Positions 1-12,036 of a stretch of DNA of 64,000 bases are shown piece by piece. Source of the DNA: Sycobia sp. Sy_11 (taxonomy: Eukaryota; Arthropoda; Insecta; Hymenoptera; Epichrysomallidae); contig JACCIC010000027.1 in the NCBI GenBank assembly GCA_018907035.1, positions 1,721,501-1,785,500 on the forward strand, in the 5' to 3' direction. The notes below the pieces were generated by a model. That model saw only the letters and a program-made list of their open reading frames with translations, did not search any database and was not told where the DNA came from. Numbering within the stretch: position 1 is the first letter of the stretch; every line of letters starts with the position of its first letter. The position numbers were made by a program, and so were the translations under genes.

Positions 1-1222
1 ATTCAATGGTTACATATGTCATAATCAAAGCTTATTCATATGTCAACAATTCCATACTAACACATTAGTTAAAATTTTTTCGCATCATAAATTTTTGATA
101 TCGTGAAAATGTCGAAATTTGAGCCGAGTCGACGTCATTTGCGGGAAGTTTCACTTTATTGGTTCAATTTGAAGAAATCTGCTGCCGAGACGCATCGATT
201 GCTTCCGGAGGCTTATGGAGAAGGTTGTGTCGATGATTCAAGTGTTCGCGGATGGTTTCGACGCTTCAAAATCGGTGATTTCGACGTGGAAGACAAGGAG
301 CGTTCCGGGCGGCCGCAAATCTTTGAAGATCGAGAATTGGCGACTTTGCTTGATGAAGATTCTTGTCAAAGGCAAGAAGAACTTGCTGAAGCATTGGGAG
401 TTGACCGAACAACCATTTCCAAGCGTTTGAAAGCCATGGGAATGATCCAAAAGCAAGGAAATTGGGTGCCGTACGAACTGAAGCTGAGAGACGTCGAACG
501 GCGTTTTTTCACTTGCGAACAGCTGCTTCAGCGACATAAAAGAAAGGGTTTTCTGCATCGTATCGTGACTGGCGATGAAAAGTGGATACATTACGATAAT
601 CCGAAGCGAAGACAATCATGGGGACTACCCGGCCATGCATCATCATCGACGGCCAAGCCAAATATTCATGGCACCAGGCTTATGCTCTGTATATGGTGGG
701 ACCAGCTAGGTGTGGTTTACTATGAGCTTCTGAAACCGAATGAAAGGATCACAGGCGAGGTCTATCGACGACAATTGATGCGCTTGAGCCGCGCACTGCG
801 AGAAAAACGGCCACAATACTCCGACAGGCACGACAAAGTTATTTTGCAACATGACAATGCTCGCCCACATGTTGCACCGCCGGTGAAAACATACTTAGAA
901 ACGCTCAAATGGGAAGTCCTACCCCACCCGCCGTATAGTCCAGACGTTGCTCCGTCTGATTACCATCTCTTCAGATCGATGACGCATGGCCTGGCTGACC
1001 AGCACTTCCATTCCTACGAGGAAGCCAAAAAATGGATGGATGACTGGATAGAGGCCAAACCGGTCGAATTTTTTCGCAACGGGATTCGTATGTTGCCAGA
1101 AAGATGGGAAAAAGTTGTATCTAGCGATGGCCAATACTTTCAATAATTCATTTGTAACCATTTTTTCACAATAAAGGCTCAAAATTTGAAAAAATACGGG
1201 AAAGACTTATTCACATACCTGA
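1..1222 (+). mobile_element. mariner transposon, copy A (5' end cut off by window edge)
   Basis: Near-identical to copy B at 27367-28652 over its whole length; position 1 corresponds to 27431 there, so 64 bases with the 5' terminal inverted repeat lie outside the window. The 3' terminal repeat is present at 1190-1222 and is followed by TA, the mariner target duplication. The copy encodes an uninterrupted transposase. Copies A and B differ at only a few bases, so this family moved recently. Confidence 0.93.
103..1146 (+). CDS. mariner transposase (D,D34D), intact ORF
   Basis: The 347-residue length is typical of mariner transposases, which excise the element and insert it at TA. The N-terminal half carries the helix-turn-helix DNA-binding region and the linker ending in WVPYEL. 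The catalytic half has TGDEKW (first Asp), LQHDNARPH (second Asp) and SPDVAPSDYHLF (third Asp), with 34 residues between the second and third Asp. The start follows the 5' non-coding leader at the same place as in copy B. Against copy B there are five amino-acid differences (for example WIHYDN versus WIRYDN and KKWMDDW versus KKWVDDW), none in the catalytic triad. The C-terminus (SDGQYF) is complete. It could still be active; the sequence alone cannot prove it. Confidence 0.95.
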   Translation: MKMSKFEPSRRHLREVSLYWFNLKKSAAETHRLLPEAYGEGCVDDSSVRGWFRRFKIGDFDVEDKERSGRPQIFEDRELATLLDEDSCQRQEELAEALGVDRTTISKRLKAMGMIQKQGNWVPYELKLRDVERRFFTCEQLLQRHKRKGFLHRIVTGDEKWIHYDNPKRRQSWGLPGHASSSTAKPNIHGTRLMLCIWWDQLGVVYYELLKPNERITGEVYRRQLMRLSRALREKRPQYSDRHDKVILQHDNARPHVAPPVKTYLETLKWEVLPHPPYSPDVAPSDYHLFRSMTHGLADQHFHSYEEAKKWMDDWIEAKPVEFFRNGIRMLPERWEKVVSSDGQYFQ

Positions 1223-1681
1223 TAAAATAAAAGTATATTTCTAATTTACTAAGAGATAAATGCTTTCTTTATTATTTTTATCAAGTTATACAAGTAAGAT
1301 TCTTTATATAATTTAAATTATGGAAAAAATGCGTAAAAATTGAAAGTAAATGATACACAGTAAAAATGATTTCAGTTCGTTCAAAGTTGTTAAAAGTATA
1401 TTATTTTATTTCGTGTACAATAAGTTATTTAAATATAATAGTTTACTTGACAAGTTAAAATATTTATTGATTTAATGTTTACTTTTACTCGTAAGAAACA
1501 AGTTTTGTAGTAAATTTCAATTGTATATTTACTATACTTTCATTGTGCTTATGTCGACTGTATTTAGATAAATTAATAAATAGTTATATTCATCTTACAG
1601 TCTAATTCAATAAATTAAAATTAACACATAATAATATCAATATATATTTATATTATAAGTATATATAACTATATATTTCTA
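1223..1681. other. AT-rich non-coding stretch
   Basis: I see no ORF or domain. The segment near 1550-1620 (TGTCGACTG, then AATTAATAAATA and CTTACAGTC) resembles 52540-52600 next to another PLE copy, so it may be associated PLE or flanking repeat sequence. Confidence 0.5.
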
Positions 1682-1860
1682 AAACCAATAGAAATATTTA
1701 TTAATATATGTTGATGATATCTTTACAATCATTCTAGAAGTTTTAGTGGAGGAAATGGTGGATATTTTTAATTCTGTACATGACAGAATTGAATCTACAA
1801 ATGCAATTGAAGTCAATAATCAGTTGAGTCTTTTGGACATCAATGTCTTCTGGTTTAAAA
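1682..1860 (+). pseudogene. Penelope-like reverse transcriptase fragment (upstream piece)
   Basis: Translating across the gap-ridden sequence gives the PLE RT motif C region: YVDDIF, then EEMVDIFNSVHDRIE and NNQLSLLDINV. These match the same region of the long PLE ORF at 53052-54305. The piece ends near 1860 and is followed directly by another PLE piece that starts earlier in the same protein. The two therefore overlap in protein coordinates and must come from two insertions or a rearrangement. Confidence 0.75.
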
Positions 1861-1867
1861 GAATGAA

Positions 1868-2640
1868 GAAAGATATCGCTGTCCACTGGAATTACCTTTA
1901 TCACCGGTGATTGCTAATTTGGTAATGGAAAAATTAGAAAATATTGCTGTAAATAAGTTAAATTTTGAACTAATTATCTATAAAAGATATGTTAATGACA
2001 TCTCTTCAATTTTAGCAAAAAGGTGTGCAGACGAAATGGTGGATGTTTTTAATTGCAGTCATGATAGAATTAAATATACAAAGGAATTAGAATTAGATAA
2101 TAAATTAATTTTTTTGGACGTCAATGTCCTTAGAGTTAGTAATAACAGAGTAAAATTAAATTGGTACAGAAAATCTACATGGTCAGGTAGATTGTTAAAT
2201 TTTAACTTACACCATCTATTCGGAAACAAGATGGGTACTGTAAAGGAAGTCATTGACAGAGCTATCAAATTATCAAACACAGATTTTAGAAAAAATAATT
2301 TAAAATTCGTTAAAGAGATATTGATTAACAATGATTATTCAGTAGACTTTATAGATAAAATGATTGTAGAGAGCATGGACCAGATTTATAATAGCACTAG
2401 TGAACATAATATGGAAAAAAGGGATAATAATAATAAAATCGTTTTTACTATATATAAAAGGATTATCCGAAAAAATTAGAAGTGCAGTCAAAAAGCATAA
2501 TATTCAAGTTCACTTTAGAAACAATAATAATATTAGAAAGCTATTTAATAATTGGAAAGATAAATATGATAAATGTTTGAAAACAGGAGTGTTATATAAA
2601 ATAAATTGTAAAGATTGTGGCAAATATTATATTGCTTTTC
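1868..2640 (+). pseudogene. Penelope-like RT and partial GIY-YIG endonuclease
   Basis: The piece starts within RT motif B (PLSPVIANLVMEKLE in the best frame) and continues through motif C, here degenerate as YVNDI instead of YVDDI, then FLDVNV and NWYRKSTWSGR. Open frames cover 1907-2479 and 2400-2645; an indel near 2450-2480 separates RT from the C-terminal part. The GIY-YIG domain (VLYKINCKDCGKYYI) is cut just after its start, at about 2634-2640, where unrelated GC-richer sequence begins. PLEs encode RT fused to a GIY-YIG nuclease. This copy is 5' truncated, 3' truncated and catalytically mutated. Confidence 0.85.
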
Positions 2641-3660
2641 GGTAATTCGGCCAATTCACCTCGCTATCCTAGCGATATTCCGGAGCTGCCTGATCGTTGC
2701 ACAATCGCCCCCGTAGTACGAGAAAAAGCAGAGAAAGAAGGAAGGAAGAAAGTTATCGAGATTGAAAAATATAGAAAGAGACAGAAGGAAGGAAGGAAGA
2801 AAGGAAGGAAGGAAGAGAGAAGTAACCCGGAAAGAAGTTCGGCACGAGAGGATGTGACAGCGGAGCTCCGTCCCGGCAAGTACCGTTAAGTATTCATTAT
2901 AATTGAAAGAGTGCGCGTCCCCGCGACTAAGCGCTCTATGTTTGTACGGCCGCTCTGCGTCCCTGTAAGTTAGATTGTACGCGTCACGTCTTTCCCCCCT
3001 TTCCACTCCCTGCCGCTGATATTTACCCGCGCCAGCGGAATCCGATCCCGAACTAATATGTCGTCGCCGCGCGCTTTAATAATTTATATTGTTTATTATT
3101 ATTATCGTCGTTGTGAAATTAGGCCGTAGATTTGCTGTGAAGCGAGAGTGAATGCATAAATGTTTCTTAAATTTACAAGTTTGCATCGTGTTCATTTTCC
3201 CGAATCTCGTTCCCGTATTCACTTGTTCCAGGTTCAGCGCAGTCGGCATGTTCCTAGTGAATAACACGTAAGTACTAGGTAACCTGTGCGTAAGTACACG
3301 GTTACAAATGGCGCCCATACAGTAGGGCATAATAAATGGTTTGTCGCGGCAACACCGGCTTACGTACGGCTTATATGGCCCCGCGCAACCGCGCTAAAAT
3401 ACACGCGAATAACGTACGAATGCAAAATACCGTCCCATGCAGTTTTTTTTTCGTGTGATTTTAGGAGTCCCGGCCAGTGAAAAGTGGAAATAGAAGGAAA
3501 ATATTAAAATCTCGAAATGCATGCACACGTTGCAAGAAGTACGAAGCGCGGCCATGTTGAGGTGCTGCTCACGAGAATGCGCAGTAGCACCACCGCGTAC
3601 AGCAGACAGTAGATTCATGTAGGAATTTGCTTCCCGCCCTCGCAAAAATAGATGCTTCCT
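2641..3660. other. GC-richer non-coding block, possible LTR remnant
   Basis: Composition jumps here relative to both flanks. The block holds a purine-rich GGAA/GAAA run at 2735-2830, a stretch near 3300-3330 (GGTTACAAATGGCGCCCAT) that resembles an LTR end followed by a TGGCGCCC primer-binding site, and no coherent protein. The ORFs present are low-complexity or unsupported. I see no second copy in the window, so the LTR reading is weak. Confidence 0.3.
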
Positions 3661-4436
3661 TCTATTAATAATTCGTTTATGAAAAATCGTATAATTAATT
3701 TAATACCGATTAGCCTCATTGTATCCACGCATTACCTTTATGTTATATGTGTTTGTTTTTAAATTTTTCTTCATATACATAATTTGTATATGTCCATATA
3801 TATATTATCTTTATTATTATAAATTTTTATTGACTTATTTATATTTCATATTTTATTTATCTATTTAATAATAACATTCTACTAATAATATATTTTCATC
3901 ATATTATTTTCATTAAATTTTATATCTGTATTTATTTTAAAAAAAATTGTCCTGAATGATGTACTTGTGGCCCGTTTCCCTTGTCGTTCAGCTCACTAGC
4001 TTTTAGAAGTTAATGGCAAACACCCTTTTTATTCTCTCGAGTCATCCCCCACGTTAAAAACAGTCTGAAAAGCATCGCGCCTTTCTCACACTAGCTGTGA
4101 TCAGCTGAACTGTAACAGCTGACAGCTGCTATACATGTGCACATTGAAGGTTTTTAAGTGAGTAATAAAAAGGTAACGAATGCATATTTTTCAATTCTAA
4201 GATGTGTGTGTCGGTCAGGAGAACAACTGACATCAGGGAAGCACAAAGCAAAAAGGATCTGACAATAATTTATAGTTGTCAATAGGAAAAACCTGTTAGT
4301 AAAAACAAGCCCTTGACGAGCAATATGTATCTTGCTTAACAAGCAAGCTTTTTGCATGACCTACTTTCTTTTGCTAATTAGCAGCGTAAGAGGCAGGAGA
4401 TTAATCATCACGACAAGAAGAATCGATAATGTTATA
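3661..4436. other. AT-rich non-coding stretch
   Basis: No protein domain on either strand. AT-rich to 3950, then mixed composition with repeated CAGCTG motifs near 4090-4130. I see nothing that identifies a gene or element. Confidence 0.4.
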
Positions 4437-4484
4437 TGTTGAAAAATAACTTTTCTGAATCAATTATTTTTATATATTTATTTC
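4437..4484 (-). repeat. remnant of copia 3' LTR
   Basis: Matches the start of the 5' LTR copy at 6037-6085 nearly base for base (TGTTGAAAAATAACTTTTC). It abuts the integrase fragment directly. Confidence 0.75.
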
Positions 4485-5917
4485 TCTCCGCTTCTTTCGG
4501 ACAAGGTTTCCTGGCCATTTTTCCTTGCAGGCAGCATTCGCAGACCTCTCTCCGGCCGCAATCCTTTATAGTAATGCCAATAGCTAGTCTCTTGTCGACT
4601 AATTCTTTTATGGCCTGTGAATCTCTATGGCCAAACCTCCTGTGCCACATGTGTTGGCAGTTTTCATTGTGTCTGCCCTGGTCAGTCACTTTATATACCT
4701 TTTCTTCGTGCCCCTTTATTACAAAGAGTCCTTGTACTTCTTTATTATATTTCGAAGCAGCCATAACTATATTGCCTTTATTATTGAACATAAATCGTCT
4801 TTAAATTTTAATTCATACCCATCCTTCATTAGTTTAGGCACTGAGAGGAGATTAGAGCTGAGCGATGGCACGTACAATACATCCTGAATCTTTATGGAGT
4901 ATTCCCGACCATCTGTAATAGACTTTATGGTGGCCGAGTCTATTCCAAGAACTTTATTCGTCTTTTTCGCATTCGCCAGATGTATTTGCCCTTGATGGCA
5001 GGGTTGAACTCTGTTAGAAGATCTTTAGAAAAACATATATGGCTTGTCGTACCCGAATCGACAATCCAATAGTTTCTGCTGCTATTTTCACTTTCTATAC
5101 TTAAACAGACCTCACCTGAGATTTATTCTGTTGCGATAAACAGTTTTTCATTATCGTATTGTAGATGCTCAGATACTTTATTTATCTGCTCCTTTTCCTT
5201 TTTGCTTTTCCAGATTTTATATTGATGGCACTGCTTCTTTTGATGTCCAGCCTTTTTGCAGAAAAAACACTTTAACGCACTTTTTCCCTGCGAATTTGTC
5301 TTTTTAAAAAATGTCTTCAGTGCTGCATCACTGCTTGGTTCTGTAGACTGATTTTCTTTTCGCCTTTTAGATTCATCAATCAGTTTTGTTTTGACAAATT
5401 CCAAGGTAAAATCATTGTCATTACGACACTCTAAACTATTTATTAATTAGCCGTAAGAATCTGGCAAACTGCTAAGGAGCACTGTAGCTTGTAGTCGTTC
5501 TTTAAGTACTTCACCAAGCGCTGAAAGTCTGTCTATCACTATCATCATTTCGGAAATATGGTTCTCCATATCGTCACCTTCCGTCAAACGCATCCGAAAA
5601 AGCTTCTTATACAAATGTATAATAGTTGTAAGCGACGACTTCTGATGGTGATCCTTTAATCTATTCCAAGCGACTTTAGCTGTATCGGCACCTTTTATAT
5701 GCAATAATTGGTTATCTTCAATAAATAAACCAATTGTAGCATGTGCTCTACTATCCCTTTTTGTCCATGCTGTTGGAACCGGCGGCTCTTCCGTCACGAC
5801 ATCCCATAAGTCGTCCCTTATGAGCAGCATCTTCATTCTTTGACTCCATACAGCATAATTAAGCCCATTAAGCTTCTGAAGTGATACTTTTACGGAATCT
5901 GCCATTTTTAACTTCAC
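4485..5917 (-). pseudogene. copia gag-protease-integrase N-terminus
   Basis: Gag occupies 5917-5123, with a copia-type gag domain (around NGLNYAVWSQRMKMLL and SSLPDSY) and a CCHC zinc knuckle, CFFCKKAGHQKKQC. TAA at 5447 and TAA at 5123 interrupt one continuous frame. Protease follows at about 5080-4800 with the active site WIVDSGTTSH and the downstream DVLYVPSLSSNLLSV, with a frameshift between them. The GAG-pre-integrase zinc region is at 4791-4485 (WHRRFGHR and CECCLQGKMARKPC), after which the frame runs into LTR sequence. The product would have been the capsid and polyprotein of a copia element. It cannot be functional without RT. Confidence 0.85.
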
Positions 5918-6021
5918 TGTATTTCAGAACAATGTAACAATTTTTCACTATGCATTGAAATATTTTACACCAATGCACTGAGTTTTTATTTTGTCCTTTC
6001 TATTCACTTACAACACTTCGG

Positions 6022-6036
6022 ACTGGGCCCATAACC
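6022..6036 (-). promoter_or_regulatory. copia primer-binding site
   Basis: On the minus strand the LTR ends in CAACA and is followed at once by GGTTATGGGCCCAGT, the initiator-tRNA-Met type primer site known from Drosophila copia. It lies about 105 bases upstream of the gag start. Confidence 0.8.
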
Positions 6037-6280
6037 TGTTGAAAAATAACTTTTCAGAATCAATTATTTTTATATATTTATTTATTTATTTATACAGTCG
6101 GAAAGTGTTAATACAGAGAAAAATAACAGACTTATACGAAATGACAAATAAAGAATATGTATATATAATATTAAAGAGACAGCGTGGCTTTTGTGTCGAC
6201 AGCTTGACTGGAACTGAGGAGTCCTAGGCAGGATTTCTTCTTATTTTTTTCCCTTTTCTATCGCTTCAGGCCACTACAAT
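6037..6280 (-). repeat. copia 5' LTR (outer end uncertain)
   Basis: The inner end is set by the primer-binding site and by the shared sequence at 4437. The outer end is placed near 6278 where the minus strand begins TGTAGTGGCC; this is a guess based on the usual TG start. Confidence 0.5.
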
Positions 6281-6870
6281 TAATTATTTTCTTCTATCAG
6301 CAATAAAAAATTAACAACTTTTGCAATTCCTCACTACAATAGTACCTGCATAATAAATCTAATAACATCATTAATTAATAAATACTATCAAGTAATTTAT
6401 AATAATAATCAATAGAAGAAGAAAACAGAGGGAAAAACAAAGTAAATACTTACCTGACACAACGATAATTTTAGGATTTGGTTCAAAAACAGAAATAAAA
6501 AATTAAATAAAATAAGTATGTTTGAAAAAAAGGAGTAAAGATTAACAATACAACATTTTAATAGAATAAGCTTTTTTTTAGAATTTTAGAAATTTTTATC
6601 TTTAATTTAATAACCTAACTATTATATAAAAAAGACTGATAATTATAAGCGAAAATAAGTCTAAGTATAAGTAGATATTTTTATCGAACCTATAAATTTT
6701 AAAATAGACGTGTATATTAGCAAATACAACAATAAGTTATAAGAACAAGATTTTAATCCATGATTATACAATAAATTATATATAAACTAGATATATATAA
6801 TTATATAAACAATACCTAATTAATATATTTAAAAAAAAATTGTATCATTGTCATATACACTTAAACTATA
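6281..6870. other. AT-rich non-coding stretch
   Basis: No domains seen. It lies between the copia LTR and the first gag-like ORF of the plus-strand Gypsy and could hold that element's leader or LTR, but no primer site is recognisable. Confidence 0.4.
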
Positions 6871-8790
6871 ATGGAAGCAAAGTCGTCAACAAGTCAGGCA
6901 CTGGCCGACGAAGAAAAATGGTTAAAGAGCCTCTTCACAGAAATGCCGCCAGAAAAACTAACACAAGAAGCGAGACAGTATAATATCAACACTAAAGATA
7001 ACATCGAGGCTCTTCGATACAGACTCGTCAGATTCGAGCTACGACGACTTTTTGGAAAGAGTGCTGCTGAGTGGAATGAGATGAAAAACGAGATTCATCG
7101 GGATATTTCGGAAATATCAGAAGTATTAAACCCCACGGAGCTGAACTCGGCAGATGAGATAAAAGTTAATAAAGCAACAGCTGTTGATATAGATACAGGG
7201 AATGTAGCCGCTAAGCAGAGCCCCCAACTTTAAACAAGCACAACAACATCATGGGATTTTCCCATCAATACCCCATTTCGAGGTTATAATATAGGCCCAT
7301 GGCCATAACCACCGGCCCATAGTACAAACCTGCACGGCGCGGAGGCAATGCCTGCACCTATGGTAAATCCATGGTATAATCTATCTGGACCATGGAACGA
7401 TCCCCATCACGTATGGATGAGGCAGTATGCTGCAAATATGTAGCACTTGCAGCAAAAGCCAACTACCTTAGAAGCAGAAGGTCCAGTAACACCACCACCG
7501 CCCCCGTCAAATGAAATCTCACATCCACAGAGCTGGTAACAGAGCAGGTCATATGATAGCACGCATCTCAAAGAGACACGAACAGGACAGCTGTTAAGAC
7601 AGTGGAATGTGAAATATTCCGGAACGCCCCAAGAGGATTTAGAGGAATCTATAAAGAGGTTAGAAGAGACCTGCGAAAGTCTCAACATCCCGGCAGAAGA
7701 TATATTGAAATTGGTACTAGGTATCTTATACGGGTCTGCTCGCACATAGGTGAGACCAATCTACAAGGGCTAGCACACTTTTGAGCACCTAACGATAGTG
7801 CTTCGACAGCAATTTAGATCTATTGATTAAACGTTAAGGTTGAAAGAAAAACTCCGGGAGAGGACACAAGGCCCTAATGAATCGATCGGATCATATCTAA
7901 TAGGTATGAGAGCACTACTAGGTAAAGTGTCGCCACGATTATCGTCTGAAACGCAACTAGATAGGGTTTATAGAAATCTACACCCTACATTCCTCAATAA
8001 AATCGACCGGAAAGACTTTAAAACAATAGATCAGCTACAAGTATTTGGACAGAAAATCAAGATGAAAAGAGAGCTGACTCGTCGATACAAGGAGCGATCA
8101 GTCGCAGAGAACTGCCGGGTGAGCAGCGTATCGTGCCCGTCGTCTGGAAGATCGACCAGATGATCAAAATTATCAGCTCTAGACGAGGATCAACCAAAAC
8201 GAGTCTCGATAACTGAACCACCTACGTCAATACTGACGTCCAGAAAAGTAGTTGACACGAACCCCGTGCCAACACAGCGAAATAGAGACGGCAGTTACAG
8301 TCCAAAATCGAGACGCCCACGGGAAGAAAAACGATATAAGGCAAAAGACGCGTGAAATCGAAGCCCCTCACCCAAATATGGGTCAGAAACACCTTCTCGA
8401 CCTTGATGAAGACCAGCAGATGAATCTCGGTACAGGCATAGAAGACTATCTCCACGAAATAGGACCTATACCACAATCAGGCCCTCTCGTGATTACCACT
8501 CAGCCCGAGAGAACTATGAACAGAGACGTTATCCCCGATCGCCCAGCAGAGAGCGCGACGAACGATATACGAACCAGGTCAGGACGCGTCACGAGTCACC
8601 ACGATCTCGCGATGAACGAGGATATTCAGTACAAGACAATCGACCGTGCTGGACGTGCAATAGACCAGGCCATTGGGCCGATAGATGCCCTGAAAGAAAA
8701 CGCATCTTTTGTTTTGGCGAAGATGACGTTACAATAGTCAACTGTCCACGTTATGGTCCAAATAGGAAAACGCCGGGAAACGCCTCAGGG
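6871..8790 (+). pseudogene. Gypsy I gag (matrix/capsid-like region and zinc knuckle)
   Basis: A 120-residue charged ORF (6871-7233, EEKWLKSLF at its start) opens the region and ends in a stop. A capsid-like piece lies at 7840-8163 (TQGPNESIGSYLIGMRALLG and DRVYRNLHPTFLNKI), typical of Gypsy gag. A CCHC knuckle, CWTCNRPGHWADRC, is readable near 8648-8690, followed by a second cysteine cluster (FCFGED). At least three frame changes separate these parts. Gag would form the particle and bind element RNA. The N-terminal ORF has no recognised domain and is assigned by position. Confidence 0.7.
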
Positions 8791-8859
8791 AAAGGGATAA
8801 CGGAGTCGATCCCATTACCTCATACAATGAGACTCCCCGAACAATCAGCGAAACAACTA

Positions 8860-10450
8860 ACATGAAATGCGTGACAATAGTAACCTCGGATGATGCTGGG
8901 TGCCAAAACGCAGCCTCAATACAGGAAGACAAAAATCAATTTTTCCTGAATATCGAACTAGCAGGCAAGATATTCCCGGCGCTGATAGACCCCGTAGCGC
9001 GCAAATCCTACATCGGACCGTGACCAGCACGCATTGTAAAAACAGCAATCATACCGGTAGTGTCATTCATGCAGCTACCAGATGGTCAGATCTACTCCAA
9101 TGACGGACAAGTAGATCTCCTTTTAAAAATAAACGAGCAACAGATTACAGCGCGCTTCAGAGTGTCGAGATCCCTGACGTACGATATCATCCTCGGGATG
9201 TATTTTTCGATTCAACTACAGATGATGATTGATTTCGCATAGACGACCTGGCGGACGCCTAGAAGCATAGTACGACACTTTGTAACGCGCTCGAACAATG
9301 AAGTCCAAGCGATCACTGCCGTGGCAGCAGTAAATAGAGTTGCAGCATTGAAGCAGGGACAGAGACGACAGCAGAACCAGCTGCTGGAGCAGCTAATAAC
9401 GAAACAAACAAGGGCTTTAAGGCTCGCACAGATGCCCCCAAACGACATAGATATACAAGGCCATCGATCCATAAAACAGCGCCTCCGCCGCATAACGGAC
9501 AAATTACTAAGGCAGGCCCACGCAGAAGTCGATAGACTCCTCGCCGAAGGCATTATAGAAACTTCTGAGAGGACGGCAAGATTCGGTTCTGTATTGACTA
9601 CAGGACAGTTAACCAGGTGACGAAGAAGGTTGCATATTCTCTTCGTCACATGGATATCCTATTGGATAATCTGCGTGACGCTCATTATCTCTCTAAGATA
9701 GACCTGAGCCAGGCGTATCACCAGATTCCTCTAGACGACAGTAGTAAGGAAATAACTGCCTTTGCAGTCCCAAAGAAAGAGCTGTTTCAGTACACCCGAA
9801 TTTTATATGGGCTGACTAATGCCCCTGCCAGTTTCCAGCGCGGCATGGATGTCGTGTTCGGACGGCAATGGCAACCGAGCGTCTTTGTTTACATGGACGA
9901 TATTATTATCGCCACTGATGTGTTCGAGGACCATACTCAGCAGCTAGAAGCGGTACTAGTCCGCCTGAACCAGGTTGTGCTCCAAATTAACAAAGAGAAG
10001 TCTGAGCTTTGCTACCCGGAGGTATGTTATCTGGGTTATGCAGTAGATATAGACGTATTCCGTACGGACCCCGACAAGCTAAAGCCCGTCACGGAATATC
10101 CGGTCCCGACGAACATAAAGCAGCTGAGAACTTTTCTCGGCATGGTAGGCTGGTATGCCCGCTTTTTAAAATCATTAGCGGACGTAAAAGCATCACTCAG
10201 CAAGTTCCTACGAAAGAACGTGAGATGGTACTGGGACAAACCCCAGGAAGACGTATTTAACCAACTGCGTATCTTACTAACGCAATCACCCGTGTTCACG
10301 CGCCCCATACAGAATAAGCCCTACATACTCCAAACCGATGCCAGCAATTACATGCTCGGTGCCGTGCTTAGTCAAGATACGGATAACGAAGAGCACCCTA
10401 TCGCTTATGCGAGCAGGGCATTGGCCACGGCGCAGTACTTTGGGCAGTAG
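8860..10450 (+). pseudogene. Gypsy I protease and reverse transcriptase
   Basis: The protease region is readable at about 8930-9240: the active-site segment reads FPALIDPVARKSYIGP, where D-S/T-G would be expected, and the later YDIILGMYFS matches the retropepsin C-terminus. The loss of the Ser/Thr-Gly suggests a dead protease. RT spans 9321-9620 and 9617-10450 with a frameshift between; it shows SKIDLSQAYHQIPL (motif A), LTNAPASFQRGMD (motif B) and VYMDDIII (catalytic motif C). The RNase H start follows (LQTDASNYMLGAVLS). The last frame ends at 10450, and RNase H resumes in another frame. Confidence 0.88.
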
Positions 10451-12036
10451 AGAAGTTTAGAGGCTATCTGTTAGGAGAAGAGTTCACGGTGATCGCTGAT
10501 CACAGTAGCCTAAAATGGCTATACGCTGAAAACCCCCACGGGCAGACAGCAAGATGGGCCACAGCGCTGCAAGCCTATAACATGCCAATCATTCTCAGAA
10601 AAGGCGCACTACACAAAGTGCCAGATGCGCTCTCACGTCCACCTAGCACTGATAAATCACCAACAGCTACCCTCACCGCTATGGAACGAGACTGTTCGTA
10701 TGAAAAGAAAATGAAGGAGATACACGAATGCCCAGAAAAACATCCAGACTGGTGCATTAGAAAAGACATCTTCTTAAAACACCGCCCGAATGTCTATTCG
10801 GACGTCCTATGTCCCGAAGAAGACAACTGGAAGATCGCCAACTCTTCCAAGGACCTTGAAGGGATCATGTTCGAATGCCATAACACCCCGTCTTCCGAAC
10901 ATTTTGGTGTAGAAAAAACGCTACGAAAGGTCTCCCGAGATTATTACTGGCCAGGACTTCGACGAGATATCTACGGCTACATAAAGCACTGTCCTGAATG
11001 TCAGCTATACAAAGTTTCCCAGAGGGCACCAGCCGGCTTAATGACGCACAGGAATATAGAAGCGGCATGGACAAGCGCGGCTACTGACATAATAGGCCCA
11101 TTTCCTGACAGTAAAGGTGAAAATCGATACCTACTGATTTTTAAGGATCTTTTTACCAAATACGTGGAGTTTCGACCACTGCGGAAGGCAACTGGTCAAG
11201 CAATACTGAAAGCGTTAGAAGAGCTCGTTGTATTTAAATGGGGATGCCCCAAGTTTTTAATATCAGACCATGGCACCGAATTCGCCAATGAATTAGTGAA
11301 ACCACGGTTCGACGAACTTGGATTAATACCACAGCTCATAGTGCCATACATTCCGCAAGCGAATCCGGTAGAGCGGGTAAACTGCACTTTCCAGGTTATG
11401 ATCTCCATCTTTGTAAAAGAAGACCACAAAGACTGGGACATGCACCTACCAGAATTGGCATTCGCCATGAACATATTGGTGCACGCAAGCATACAAGCCT
11501 CGCCAGCCTTCTTAAACTTCGGCTGAAACCCAAGAAAAATGCCCACGTATAAAAACATCCACCTAAACAACCAACGGCGTCAGCCACTAACAACAGCTGA
11601 CTGACTATTTCGAGTAAAAAAATTACCTGTCATTCACGAACTGGTCAGTAAAAAACTCTGTGCATCCAGCAAAAAACAGGCGCACTATTATAACAAACAC
11701 AGACGAGCGGTATCATTCGAAGAAAATGAAATGGTTTGTAGACGAAGACACGTATTATCTTCGGGGCCAAATAAATTTGCAGACAATCTAGCGCCTAAGT
11801 TTGTCGCACCGTGCCGAATCGTGAGGAACATACCCCCTGTCATCTTCCAGCTAGAAGACCTGGACGACAGGAATACTACTCCCCTAATAAACCATTTCTT
11901 TTCCCAACAGTTATCGCCAGTAGAGAAGATGCTCCGAAACATCGGACGAGGTAGAGGGCTCCGTAGGTCCACGATGACCGAACAATCGCGTCGACCAGGG
12001 GACGCACTCACCCCCAAATGCTTCACTCCCTCTTGA
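10445..12036 (+). pseudogene. Gypsy I RNase H C-terminus and integrase
   Basis: The 10489-11526 frame starts in RNase H (DHSSLKWL and PDALSRP) and runs into the integrase zinc domain (HNTPSSEHFG with CPECQLYK) and the catalytic core: TDIIGPF (Asp), ISDHGTEF (Asp) and NPVERVN (Glu). A TGA at 11524 cuts it. The C-terminal integrase piece resumes at 11650-12036 (HVLSSGPNKFADNLAPKF). The catalytic triad is intact though the ORF is not. The last residues run into GC-rich 3' sequence. Confidence 0.87.

Larger units (their letters stand above)
4437..6280 (-). mobile_element. Ty1/copia retrotransposon with large internal deletion
   Basis: On the minus strand the order is LTR (about 6280-6037), copia-type primer-binding site (6036-6022), gag, protease and the start of integrase, then directly the last 48 or so bases of an LTR (4484-4437). 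Both LTR ends share the TGTTGAAAAATAACTTTT motif in plus orientation. The rest of integrase, all of RT and RNase H and most of the 3' LTR are missing, so the element was shortened by one internal deletion. AT-rich sequence shared by the LTR and the junction may have mediated it. Target duplications are not evident. Confidence 0.8.

Noticed and set aside
2617..2889. Lys/Glu/Arg-rich ORF and its antisense Ser/Leu-rich ORFs
   Set aside because: Low-complexity GGAA/GAAA repeat.
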